DNA from: Isoetes taiwanensis | Lineage: Eukaryota; Streptophyta; Lycopodiopsida; Isoetales; Isoetaceae | Reading direction: 5' to 3' | Length of the DNA stretch: 64,000 bases | NCBI GenBank assembly: GCA_021234155.1 | Contig: JAJEKV010000091.1 | Span: forward strand, 1,929,501 to 1,993,500 | The notes under the pieces: model-generated | What the model was told of the DNA's origin: nothing | Database searches by the model: none | Seen by the model: the letters and a program-made list of their open reading frames with translations, nothing else | In this document: one piece after another, positions 32,830-42,242 of the stretch | Layout: every line of letters begins with the position of its first letter | Position numbering within the stretch: position 1 is the stretch's first letter | Made by a program: the position numbers and the translations under genes

Positions 32830-33215
32830 GTCACTGTCTTGCTTGGAGATGCGATCGAAAAGGAAGTCTGACGAGCTGGGGCGCTCAGGCAGATCTTGGG
32901 AGTTGGGATTGACTCTTGAAACGCGCGAAACGGAGCTCGGAAGGACTGTGGGCGAAAAAGGGAAAGTTAGGGTTTGGTGGCCTTACATAGGCTATCAGTT
33001 AGGGTTAGGGTTTTCCATGACCCTTGATATGCCTTTTAATGGTTAAGGTCTAAAGTGCGCACATTAATAACTGTGCGCACCCTTGCAAGTTGCCCCCTAG
33101 GGCGCTACTTGCTTGGCTACACGTCGGCGTACACGTCGATTGGGATGGCGTGTACGCGTGACGGTGCAGTACGGTATACGTCTTGAGACCGTATATCGTA
33201 CTGGAACGTCACACA
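32830..33215 (-). repeat. Divergent LTR-like 5' part directly upstream of the H3-like ORF
   Basis: On the element strand this begins TGTGACGTTCCA, like the chromovirus LTR, and stays collinear with it: CCGTACTGCACCGTCAC for TATACTGCCACGTCAC; a hairpin at the same place (GCGTACACG / CGTGTACGC); CCTAGGGGGCAA; a TATGTAA box at 32,983-32,989 in place of TATTTAA; telo-box-like AACCCTAACCC; and then the ATG 154 nt downstream (165 nt in the LTR). Nucleotide identity elsewhere is low, so it is a sister family rather than a third LTR copy. It therefore looks like U3 plus first exon of a related element fused to the H3-like body. Confidence 0.75.
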
Positions 33216-33271
33216 AGGTATTAGTGTTTATAGGATCAATACATTAGGTTTGTTTGGGCAAAACGTGTCCA

Positions 33272-33340
33272 CCACTCATACAGTGCGCGAGAGGCTAATC
33301 CGAGAATGACGGATTTGCCCTGGGCGCACTCCGTGAGGGG
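33272..33340. repeat. Leader hairpin 3
   Basis: CCACTCATACAGTGCGC pairs with GCGCACTCCGTGAGG, and inside it AATCCG pairs with CGGATT. Same architecture as hairpins 1 and 2 (CTCAC...GCGC stem foot) but a different inner stem. Confidence 0.75.
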
Positions 33341-33483
33341 TCATCCCTTTTTTACTCTAATTTTCAATTTACAAGGTGTTTCTTAATGTTCTAACATGCA
33401 AATCTAGCTCAAATCTAAGGATTAAGCTGCCCTCCACTATCAAATTACACTAATTATGCATCTATCTAGGTCAACATGGATCC

Positions 33484-33553
33484 ACCACTCACATAGTGCG
33501 CGAGAAGCAAATCCGAGAATGACGGATTGGCCCTGGGCGCACTCTGTGAGGGG
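33484..33553. repeat. Leader hairpin 4
   Basis: Near-duplicate of hairpin 3, about 210 bp away (CCACTCACATAGTGCGC / GCGCACTCTGTGAGG; inner AATCCG / CGGATT). Confidence 0.75.
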
Positions 33554-33733
33554 TCACACCTTTTTGGTCAAGATTTCTAGGGTTTTTGCTAAAATTTCTT
33601 TCTACTTAGTATTTATCTACTTGCTGCACTAAGGATTGGAAATTTTTTTCCCCATTTTCGAGGTTCATGCTTGGGTGGCTATTCCCAAGACTTGAAGTCT
33701 ACTGTTAGTCCTAACAGGTAATGGTCAGTGCTC

Positions 33734-33767
33734 GATCTTGGTCTACCAAGATCATGCTCTGATACCA
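33734..33767 (-). promoter_or_regulatory. Chromovirus PBS (tRNA-iMet) and adjoining hairpin
   Basis: On the element strand TGGTATCAGAGCA (33,767-33,755) starts one base inside the 5' LTR and matches the initiator tRNA-Met primer site. It is followed almost at once by a perfect hairpin GATCTTGG-TAGA-CCAAGATC (33,753-33,734), a plausible packaging or priming structure. Confidence 0.88.
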
Positions 33768-33768
33768 C

Positions 33769-35299
33769 CGTGACGTCCTCTACTTCGCCTACGATGCTCC
33801 CATCGTATCCGAAGGCGGAGTTCATCCCCCTGGTAGCCAAACTAGCAAGGGCCATCCACCTGACACCAATCCCATGAATTGGGCCAGTGAGGGAAGAGTG
33901 GATGGGTCATTTGCACGTCTTCCTTCGGGACCAACCTAGCTGCGGAAGCGTGAATAAACATGAGCACATAATCATCAATACATCAATAAGCTCACCTCGA
34001 AGGGTGAACACATCATAACATCACATGTACAATAACATCAATAGCATCAACATGGGGAGATCCTACCCAGGGCTCAGACTCATAGGGGATCGACTGACGG
34101 CTTGAATCTCCAGAAGTCAATGCAGACTGAGTCATGGCAATGGATTGGGCTGGCATAAGACCTGGTTGTTGGGTAGTCCACTCCATCCGCCCCTCCCATG
34201 CACACTTTGCAGAGTAGGTTGAAAAGTGTTGGGACTGGACCGTAGCCTGCCGGGTACATAGCCAAGAGGGCTACTGCTGGGTTGCATCTCCCCAGTCCCG
34301 ATGAGGCAGGAGGAGAGTCACCTCCCCTCCAGAGGCATGCATGCCCATCACCGGTGGCTGGAGGGCCACTGCCGTTATTCGACTTGAACCCCATGGAAGG
34401 TGACGCATCACCCCAGAGGTGTCGAGCTCATGCCTTACCCACACTCAGTGGCAAACCATTAAGCCTAGCCCACTAAGATCCCTGGTAGGCTTTACACACC
34501 AGAGGGATCAATCAGTAATGGGACAAGTCCCCCTTTTTCATCGGTCTAGCCCCTCCACCCACAACCAGGCGGGCTCTTGTGCATGGGCCGCATTAATTGG
34601 GTATTAATGAGGCTATCTAGGGACATCTGCTACAAAGGCTTTTAGGGTCTCTACCCCCCTTCCCAATACACGGGAGAGCATAGAATGAACACCATAATCA
34701 TCAAAGAACTGAATTATAGAATAACATCTAATCTACCTACCTAAACATCCAAAGTTAGGTTCTTTTGTTAGGGCTTATGATCTCGGGATCTATAAGGCCT
34801 CTAAGGCTGAACTAACATGCTAAACCAGCTCATTGCCAAGCTAAAAAGCAGCTTTGCACAACAGAATGACAATTTACCTGGCGCCTGACTTGCTCCAGAT
34901 CCTCGGAATGCGTCCATGCTTCTGATCCCGCTGAAGACTGCTGCTGCTGGAAGATCTGTTATGCAAGGGTGGCTTTTTAGAGCCTAGCAATGCGAACTAG
35001 AGTCATGGCTTGGTCGAAATGGATCTGGGAAACCCTAATTGCGAAAAAGGAAGAAGGGTCTAGGGTTTACGGGGGAAGCCCTTAAATAGAGACTTCTAGG
35101 GTTAGGTTAACATTGGCCAAATGGGGTTTTGCCATTTGACATGGGGTTTCTAGTTGTATATGTTTATTGAACATGCACAACTTACGAGGTTGCCCCCTAG
35201 GTGCTTTACGTCTCGCTAGTACTTGTCATCATGACAAGTACGTGTGACGTGGCAGTATAATATACGTATTTGTGGCATATATTATATTGGAACGTCACA
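33769..35299 (-). repeat. Chromovirus 5' LTR (right copy)
   Basis: 1,531 bp. The first base of the terminal TG (plus strand, at 33,769) is mutated to C. It carries the same TATTTAA (35,082-35,088), telo-box motifs, MDAFRGSGASQAPG start (ATG at 34,915-34,917) and CAG/GTAAAT donor (34,877-34,872) as the left copy. Differences from it include a hairpin block around GATCCCT...AGGGATC (34,478-34,512) that the left LTR has lost. Confidence 0.93.
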
Positions 35300-36823
35300 G
35301 TGGCAGCTCTGCTTGACCCCTACCTGGCTCCTTGCAATCGCATTCAACGCCTTGATCATTTTTCTGACACGGAGGCTCCTTTTGAGGTTGTGAATGTTCA
35401 AGCTACCATGAAGCAACCTTTGCTTGATGACACTCAGCAGCCTCTTTTCTTTACTACACAAAATGCTGCACCTCCAGTAATGCTCCAACCCCCTGCTCAT
35501 GTTGTTAAGGACACGGAGGTTGTCCCACATATTCAAACTCCTGATGTGGAAGTCATGGATCTTGGTGAAAATCAACCAGTCCGCTTGGCTGCCAATCTTC
35601 CGCCAACTTATAAAGCTCGCGCTATCACTTTGTTCAAAAAATTCAAACATATCTTTGCATGGAGCTATATTTACCTTCGGGGTATCAAAAAAGAGTTGGG
35701 GGAACTGACCATTCCTACCAAACCTGATGCATGCCCAACCTAGCAACGACAGTACTGGCTCAACCCCAACTATCATGACCGCGTCAAAGCAGAAATCGAC
35801 AAACTCTTGGCTGCTGGCCTAATTTATGAAGTCAAAAACTCGGAGTGGGTGAGGCCCATTGTCATTGCTCTCAAGCATAATGGAAAAATCTGTGTCTCCG
35901 TGGACTACAGGAAATTAAATCATGCCACAGAACGGGATCATTTCCCGCTACCCTTCACAGACCAGGTTCTGGAAGAGGTCGCTGGTCACGAGATGTACTC
36001 TTTTGTGGATGGCTTTTCAGGGTACAATCAGATCTCCATCAAAAAGGAAGATCAACTCAAAACCACTTTCACCATGCCGTGGGGCACATTTGCCTATAAG
36101 GTGGTTCCTTTTGGGTTATCAAACTCTCCATCCACATTTCAACGCATCATGCTTTCTGTATTTCAAGACTATATTTAAGATAGTTCCGCCTACAGCTCCA
36201 TGGATGATCACTTGGAGAAGCTCGAGCTGGTTTTTCAAAAATGTGATGAGTCTGGTATCAGCTTCAATCCAGAAAAAAGCACTTTTTGTGTCACCTCAGG
36301 TGTTCTCTTGGGTCATGTGGTTAGTAAAGAAGGCATCACCACGGATCCTGCCAAAATAAGTTGTGTGCTGAAGGCACATGCACCATCCAACATTGAAGAG
36401 ACACGCTCCATCCTGGGTAAGGTCAATTACTATGCCACCTTCATTCCTGGACTCGCTGCCATTGCTGATCCCATTCATAAAATCACGGGTGATGAATCCT
36501 CTTGGGCTTGGAATCCCCAGGCGGAGGCAGCCTTCCAGACGCTGAAGCTTTTGCTTATTCAGGCCCCGGTCCTTGTTCCCCCTCAATGGGACAAGCCCTT
36601 TCATGTTCATGTGGATGTTTCGGCTTTTGCCATTGGTGTTGTTCTCTCTCAAGCATATGATGAGCACACGGATAAACCCATCCGCTATGCCAGACAGAAA
36701 CTCAATCCTGCGGAGCAAAATTATTCTGCCACGGAGCGGGAAGCATTGGGCTTAGTTTTTTGTGTCCAACGTATCCGTGATGATTTGTTGGGAAGCAAGA
36801 TCAAGTTCTTTGTCGATCATTAA
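35300..36823 (+). pseudogene. Outer gypsy reverse transcriptase and RNase H
   Basis: Continuation of the outer element after the nested insertion. From ALLDPYLAPC the frame runs to a stop at 35,743, resumes at WLNPNYHDRVKAEIDKLLAAG and shows RT blocks VDYRKLN, FVDGFSGYNQI (motif A) and VPFGLSNSPSTFQ (motif B). The catalytic YxDD of motif C reads YI-stop-DS at 36,172-36,186: the first catalytic Asp has become a TAA codon. The connection (FNPEKSTF, LLGHVVSKEGI, LGKVNYYATFIPGLA) and RNase H (FHVHVDVSAFAIG, YSATEREALG, FFVDH) follow in a 207-codon open frame that stops one residue after FFVDH, at 36,821. Confidence 0.9.
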
Positions 36824-38351
36824 GCTCTTCTCTATTTGATCAACAAAGCCATGCCCACGGGTCGCATTGCTCATTGGGTCCTACTTCTGCAAGAGTTCGC
36901 TCCATTTGAAATCATTCACAAGGCAGGAAAATCTCATGTTGTGCCCGATTATCTCTCGCGCATCCACACAGATGATCCATCCACGGGTATTTCTGATGTT
37001 TTTTCAGACCCCCAATAGTTTTTTTGTCACAGCCACGCCACATTGGTTCCATGACTATCAGCAGTATCTCCTCTCTAGCGCCTTTCCGTCTGAGGATCCC
37101 ACGCTCCCTCCGGAAAAGCTTCACTCACGCCGTCGTCAGTTCCTCCGTGAGGTCCGTGACTATACCATGGTTGCGGGCCATCTCTACAAACAAGGCAAAG
37201 ACTTGGTTCTGCGTCGATGTGTTCTCCCTCATGAAGTGCCCGAAATTGTTCGACAAGCCCATGAAGGCCTGGGTGGTGGTCATTTCAGTGGTGACACCAC
37301 GGCACGCAAAATTCTTCTTGCAGGCTACTTTTGGCCCACGCTCTTCAAGGATGCCCACGCTCACGCCCGCACGTATGATGTCTATCAGCGTGTGGGTCGA
37401 CCCACGGCCCGTGACGCTCTATCTTTGACGCCGGTTGCCACCCCGCTACCCTTCAGCAAGTGGGGCATGGACTTTGTGGGGCCCATGGATCCTTCTGCGC
37501 GGCATACCCGTGCCCGCTATATTTTGGTTCTCATGGACTATGCCACGAAGTGGGCGGAGGCATGTGCACTTTCTGACAATACTGTTGCCAGTACGGCCAA
37601 AGTCCTTTACACGCATATCATCACGCGTTTCCGATGTCCCACAAAACTAGTCAGTGATCGTGGAGTTCATTTTGTCAATCATACCATCAAGGAGCTGACG
37701 GATTATTTGTATATCCATCACAGAAAAAGTACACCTTACTATCCTCAAGGGAATGGTTTGGCTGAAAGCACTAATAAGACTCTCATTACTATTCTTGCAC
37801 GGATTGGCAAGACAAATTACCTACTGTTCTCTGGGCTTACAATACGAGCTTTTAAAATTGCTACTGGCCACACTCCTTTCAAGCTGGTTTATGGCCAAGA
37901 GGCTCTCATGCCTTTTGAATATCTTCTGGCTCTTCGTTTTCAATCGGCCACCATGCATAATCCAACTGCAGCACTTCAAGAACGAGTTTATCAACTAGAA
38001 CAATTAGATGAACTTTGCAGAGATGCTTATCTTCGTGTCCTTACTGGGCAACAATTGCGAAAATCTTGGCATGACAAACATCTCAAAGCAAAGACTTTCA
38101 AAGAAGGAGATTTGGTCCTACTTTATGACTCCAGGTACAAAAATTTTCTAGGCAAATTAAAGTTTCGATGGCTTGGTCCTTATCAGATTCTTGCAGTTGT
38201 GCAACCCAGTGTTTTCAACCTCGCTGAGTTAGATGGCACACCATTACCTACTCTAGTTAATGGCTTTCGCCTCAAACAATTTCACACAGATGAAACGACA
38301 GTTCATTCAGACAACCAGGATGATCATTCAGATTCTGCACAAAGTGAGTAG
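36824..38351 (+). CDS. Outer gypsy RNase H end and integrase
   Basis: LLYLINKAMPTGRIAHWVLL and SHVVPDYLSR (36,830-37,018) complete RNase H in one phase. A 494-codon frame (36,867-38,351) then encodes integrase: a zinc domain that is degraded (HEGLGGGHFSG kept, but the usual CxxC reads YDVYQR), the core with the triad LVLMDYATKW / LVSDRGVHF / GNGLAESTNK (35 residues between second Asp and Glu), and a C-terminal segment with FRWLGPYQILAV. No chromodomain follows. Around 37,810-37,855 the peptide reads NYLLFSGLTIRAFKIA, whereas another phase of the same DNA encodes LPTVLWAYNTSFK, the expected text. Two indels therefore cancel each other and the frame survives. Confidence 0.9.
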
Positions 38352-38459
38352 AAGACTATTTATATTATATATCGCGAGAAAAACAAAATGTGGGCATTTC
38401 CCATATACTTTCGCTACGGGCTAAGCCCTATATACAAAATTCTACATTAAAGGGGACCC

Positions 38460-38702
38460 CTACTCCGGGTTTGGAGCAGAGGTCACACAGAGGATGTGGT
38501 AGAGGCACTGCTCGTGGTCCCAGCGCAGGTGAATGACCACCTCCATGGGGTTGGTCAGTGGGTCGGGGTGCTCAGCCGTTCTGGCACACCACCCGTCCAT
38601 GGAGATACCGCGGTTCCGCAGCTTCCAGAGGTCCATAGCGTTCATCTTTGCATTAATCCACACGTTGTAGTTCCGGGGCATAGTGCACTCGCTGTCCATC
38701 AT
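38460..38702 (-). CDS. Small antisense ORF with its own TATA box, after integrase
   Basis: Eighty codons from ATG at 38,702 (MMDSECTMPRNYNVWINAKM...) to TAA. No stop interrupts it even though the surrounding element is full of them. A CTATATAAAG box lies at 38,746-38,737, placing a start site about 30 nt downstream, just at the ATG. Antisense and sense additional ORFs between integrase and 3' LTR are known in Tat-lineage elements. The end (NPMEVVIHLRWDHEQCLYHI) resembles the sense ORF at about 41,810-41,860 (TPAQISIDLRWDPRFVRRSV), which may indicate a shared origin. Function unknown. Confidence 0.5.
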   Translation of the reverse strand: MMDSECTMPRNYNVWINAKMNAMDLWKLRNRGISMDGWCARTAEHPDPLTNPMEVVIHLRWDHEQCLYHILCVTSAPNPE

Positions 38703-39197
38703 CGCCAACTGGTGTCTTCGGTTTGCCCACTGCTCGCTTTATATAGCCATACTGCCTAAAGCCTTGCCAATGTGGACCAATCACATTTTAGCTAACGTGG
38801 TTGTATGCAACGCACCTTCTAATTCAGGATTTCCTTATCTAGCCGCAAATCTAGTCATAGTACCATCTGCCACCCATCTTTATGATGTCCAACTCTCGAG
38901 TTGCCTGTATTAATTGTTACTCCTTCCTCCTACGCCTGTCTGCCATTATTACTCGTATCTTCACCAAGCTGTCACATCCTACCATTCATCCTTGTTCATC
39001 TCCACTGTTCCTTTGCTCTTCCTTTACCGCTTGGGGACTTAGCCAAATTTTTGCCTCCCAATCGTCTATTTTAGATCTGCTGCCATCTGGCACCATCAAC
39101 GGCTCAGCTTCCACTCCTCAAATACTTTTCCTAAACAGCCACGCGCCCTAAAACTTTTTGCATCTCCTTCGTCCTCCGTCTTCCGCTTTCTTCCTCT

Positions 39198-39656
39198 TTG
39201 ATCATCGCCATGGCTGCTTCCCCTAAGTTCCCAACCCTTCAAGTTAATGTCCCCAGGGATCTGACTCTTTTTGAATCGGTGGTTTTCTCTACTCCTACTC
39301 TTCGAGATCTCTTGGAAGATGCAAGTCGAGAAGTTGCAAAATGCACAGGGTTGTTTGAGTTCTCCAGGCAAGAAATCCCTGCTCCAAATCCGCTTCAACT
39401 CAGGCAGTTTGTCGCTCATGTGGTCAACAAGACCAACGAGGGCTATTTAACAGAGGTTGATCAGACTCGTATCCTCATCACTCCGGCTCTTCTGGCACGG
39501 GTATTCCAATTGCCTATCCGCACTTCTTCTTTAAATTGGGCTGCTTTACAGGATCAGGATGTCACCAAGTATGGCCAAACTCCTTATGCGGCCACCACTC
39601 ATAAGCTCACCAATATTGCCAAACCCCATGACGGCTTTGTGAAGTTTTTTCATTAG
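39198..39656 (+). CDS. Additional ORF 1 after integrase (first part)
   Basis: An open frame of 152 codons; the likely start is the ATG at 39,210 (MAASPKFPTLQVNVPRD). It contains helical text (TLRDLLEDASREVAKCTGLF, ITPALLARVFQLP) that recalls the capsid-like or plant-mobile-domain-like extra proteins of Tat-type elements, but no domain is certain. After 39,656 the phase is lost and the next 600 bp are decayed. Confidence 0.5.
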   Translation: MIIAMAASPKFPTLQVNVPRDLTLFESVVFSTPTLRDLLEDASREVAKCTGLFEFSRQEIPAPNPLQLRQFVAHVVNKTNEGYLTEVDQTRILITPALLARVFQLPIRTSSLNWAALQDQDVTKYGQTPYAATTHKLTNIAKPHDGFVKFFH

Positions 39657-40271
39657 TGGCGTCCCCAAGTTCTATGGGTACTCCATCAAGAACACCCACA
39701 TCAACAAACAGTTTCTTTTTTCATAACTTTTGCTATCATGGCCATCCACTCTTTCAAGTGATATATGGTTATGGATGTATTTCCCATTGATTGGTTTTGC
39801 TCTTTTTCTATTTTACATCCCAAAAGATATAACAATGGGTTGTCATGAAGATCTTGAGGAGCGAATCCATTGCCATAGTGTTCGAATCCCGTTTTTGATC
39901 AAACGTTATAGTAGAAAAATTTAGAATTAATTACCGCCACATATCTTTGGAATAAAATACACCTCTTCTCTTATGCAAAAGCCATCAAAATCTCAAATTA
40001 CCTCTACCATTGTTCATGAGATTGATCCTCCAGTAATGCCAGAACTCGACCCGTTTAGAATCTCTCACATGCAAGCCATCATCAACCATTGGTTCTTCTC
40101 CTACTCACACGGATACTACCTCTCAAGCCTCCACTCATCAGCCTTTCAACATCATCTCTGCTGTCAAAAACCTCCAGGAAGAAACCTCCCATCCACAACC
40201 GTCTTCTTCTCCCCCTCGTGTGCCACAACGTGAACCCGTCATCAATGTTCCCTCCTCTCAGTCCATAGAGA

Positions 40272-41911
40272 TTGAAAATTCCCCCTCTCAGCAAGTCTCT
40301 CATACTACCCCATCTGCCTGACTACACCAGTCCTTACAAGTTCAACCCTTGCAACCTCCTCTGTCTAGACGTGCTCTCTATCAGTATCCAGGATGTCCAA
40401 GAATGTATGCTGAAACTTCAAGACTCTCAAGAATATTTTATGAATAGGATCCAGCATTACATGGATTCTACGGATGCTCTTCAACGTGATCTTCAGGCTG
40501 CCACCACACAGGTTCAATCTCTTGAAGAAAGTCTCCAAAATAAGCATAGTGCTTTGTTACAGACCCGTGAGGCTCTTCATGCCGAACAAGAAAAGACCAC
40601 CATGCTCGCAGATCAGCAAGCTCAGTTGCAGACCACCATTCATGAACTCCTGGCTCAACTCAAGGATAAGGATAAGCTCCTCACTGATCTTTATACCTTA
40701 TATACAGATCTCTCTACGATTACAACAATCAGCTGCAGCAGGTTGCCCACAGAGATGATCGCATATCTCTTCTAAAAGGTCAAGTCTCAGCACTTCAGAC
40801 TCAGGTCACGCCCTTACAGGCCCAGGTTGTTGAAGCTCAAAAGCAGAAGTTGATCGATGACACAGAAATTGCAAGTCTTCAGCTTCAGCTTCAGCTCTCT
40901 ACTCAAGGCCCTTCCTCTTCACAGGCCACGCACTCACACAAGAGAATCCATGATCAGTCCCACCTCCTTGCTGCAAAAGATAACAAGATCCGTGACTTAG
41001 AACATCAGGTCCACCAAGCTGTTCAATCTGCTGAAGAAGCTCAGAGTCAACACGAGACATATCTTCAGCTTGCTCTGACAATTCCAAGGGATTTTTCCAC
41101 TTCCTCAAGCTATTTGGACTATGTCGTAGCACGCCATCATCTCTTCCTTCTGAAATGGTATTCAGCACAAGGAAAGATTCACGAGCCCCTCAGCAGTGCT
41201 GATCTCCTAAATATATGGCCTGATCTCTCAATTGAAGATAAAGGACTTTTCTGTGCTCTCTTGATCTATGGCCTTCTCACCTGTGATGATCCAGAATTTT
41301 TCATTTTCTGACTTGTTCAACCAATGGCTTATGTTCTTCACGATTTCTATCTAGCTGACACCATGGACAAATTCGATGATGGGCCCACTCTCCAAGAGGA
41401 GTATATGCCAGAGCTTGCTCATCACCTTCCTCTCTGGATTGCCGAGATGCTGCAACAAGTGCGCAAAAACTTATCCGAGGACATAGGTATTCAGTTTGCC
41501 CAGATTTATTTGCAACATCTTGGCAGATATAACACTCTTTGTGTATAGCTGGACAACCATACGGTTTCCACAGAATGGGTCTCTCCTCCTGTGCACACTA
41601 TGCTTCCCTGTTCTAACTGGGAACAGTGGTGTCAAACTTTAGATGCTGATCTTGTTCACGAATTCTGCGAGCAGGCTCAGAAAACCACGATGCAGCCCCA
41701 ACCTAATACTCATCCGTATGCATCTCTGGGAGCGTCACCACGCCATCGCTATCTCACCTCTGACTGGCGTCTCCCGTTTTGGATCAAGGTTTTGGAAGGT
41801 CACGCAGATTGGACTCCCGCTCAAATTTCAATAGATCTTCGATGGGATCCACGATTTGTTCGCCGCTCTGTCTGGCAAGAAGGGGATACCTTGGAGTGCA
41901 CCAGCAATTGA
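40272..41911 (+). pseudogene. Additional ORF after integrase, coiled-coil protein in broken frames
   Basis: Four consecutive plus-strand frames (40,272-40,775; 40,850-41,311; 41,324-41,548; 41,591-41,911) read as one protein broken by a frameshift near 40,720 and stops. The first half is a long Gln/Leu-rich coiled coil (TTQVQSLEESLQNKHSALLQ, HELLAQLKDKDKLLTDLYTL, NKIRDLEHQVHQAVQSAEEA). The second is globular and acidic (AYVLHDFYLADTMDKFDDGP), ending in PFWIKVLEGHADWTPAQISI and LRWDP. It lies between integrase and the 3' LTR, where Tat/Athila elements place extra or envelope-like proteins; no transmembrane segment is seen. Role unknown. Confidence 0.55.
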
Positions 41912-42231
41912 ATCTATATCCCTAACGAAAGAGGTCAAGCGCATCGAATACTCACGCCGGGCATGGGGTCTCACCCGGTTCTTGGAGTGTCTTTGCCACC
42001 TCCCGGATCTTCTTCGCTCACCATGCCGGTTTTTGTGCTGCTTTGAAGTGCCTTCTATTGTGTTCTCTTGCATGGAAGTGCCCTATTTATTATTATAACC
42101 CGAATGCAAGCGCCAGTGCCTTTAGACTTCAGACATGTCTTCCGATGGAATGCCAATATTTCCCTGCAGAATCTGTTCCTGGTTTCCCACCTCCTGAATC
42201 TGTTCCACCCTTTCTCTCCACTGAGTGTCAT

Positions 42232-42242
42232 TTGGTGGGGAG
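42232..42242 (+). promoter_or_regulatory. Outer gypsy polypurine tract
   Basis: TTGGTGGGGAG directly precedes the 3' LTR (TATTAGTCC). Confidence 0.8.

Larger units (their letters stand above)
25002..35299 (-). mobile_element. Chromovirus (Ty3/gypsy) nested in the outer element, with H3-like ORF in its leader
   Basis: A 10,298-bp element in minus orientation. LTRs lie at 25,002-26,547 and 33,769-35,299, ends TGTGACGT/ACGTCACA, target duplication ATGGC (24,997-25,001) against GTGGC (35,300-35,304). PBS and PPT are present. Removing it rejoins the host gypsy frame exactly (..DQDQAMA + ALLDPYLAPC..). Order on the element strand: LTR, PBS, about 3 kb leader (hairpins, a second LTR-like piece, histone H3-like ORF, hairpins), gag-like ORF, RT end, RNase H, integrase with chromodomain, PPT, LTR. 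Protease and most of RT are missing and there are several frameshifts, so it is non-autonomous and dead. Confidence 0.94.

Noticed and set aside
37753-37998. Extra ORFs overlapping integrase in other phases
   Set aside because: Shadows, except that one phase reveals the cancelling frameshift noted above.
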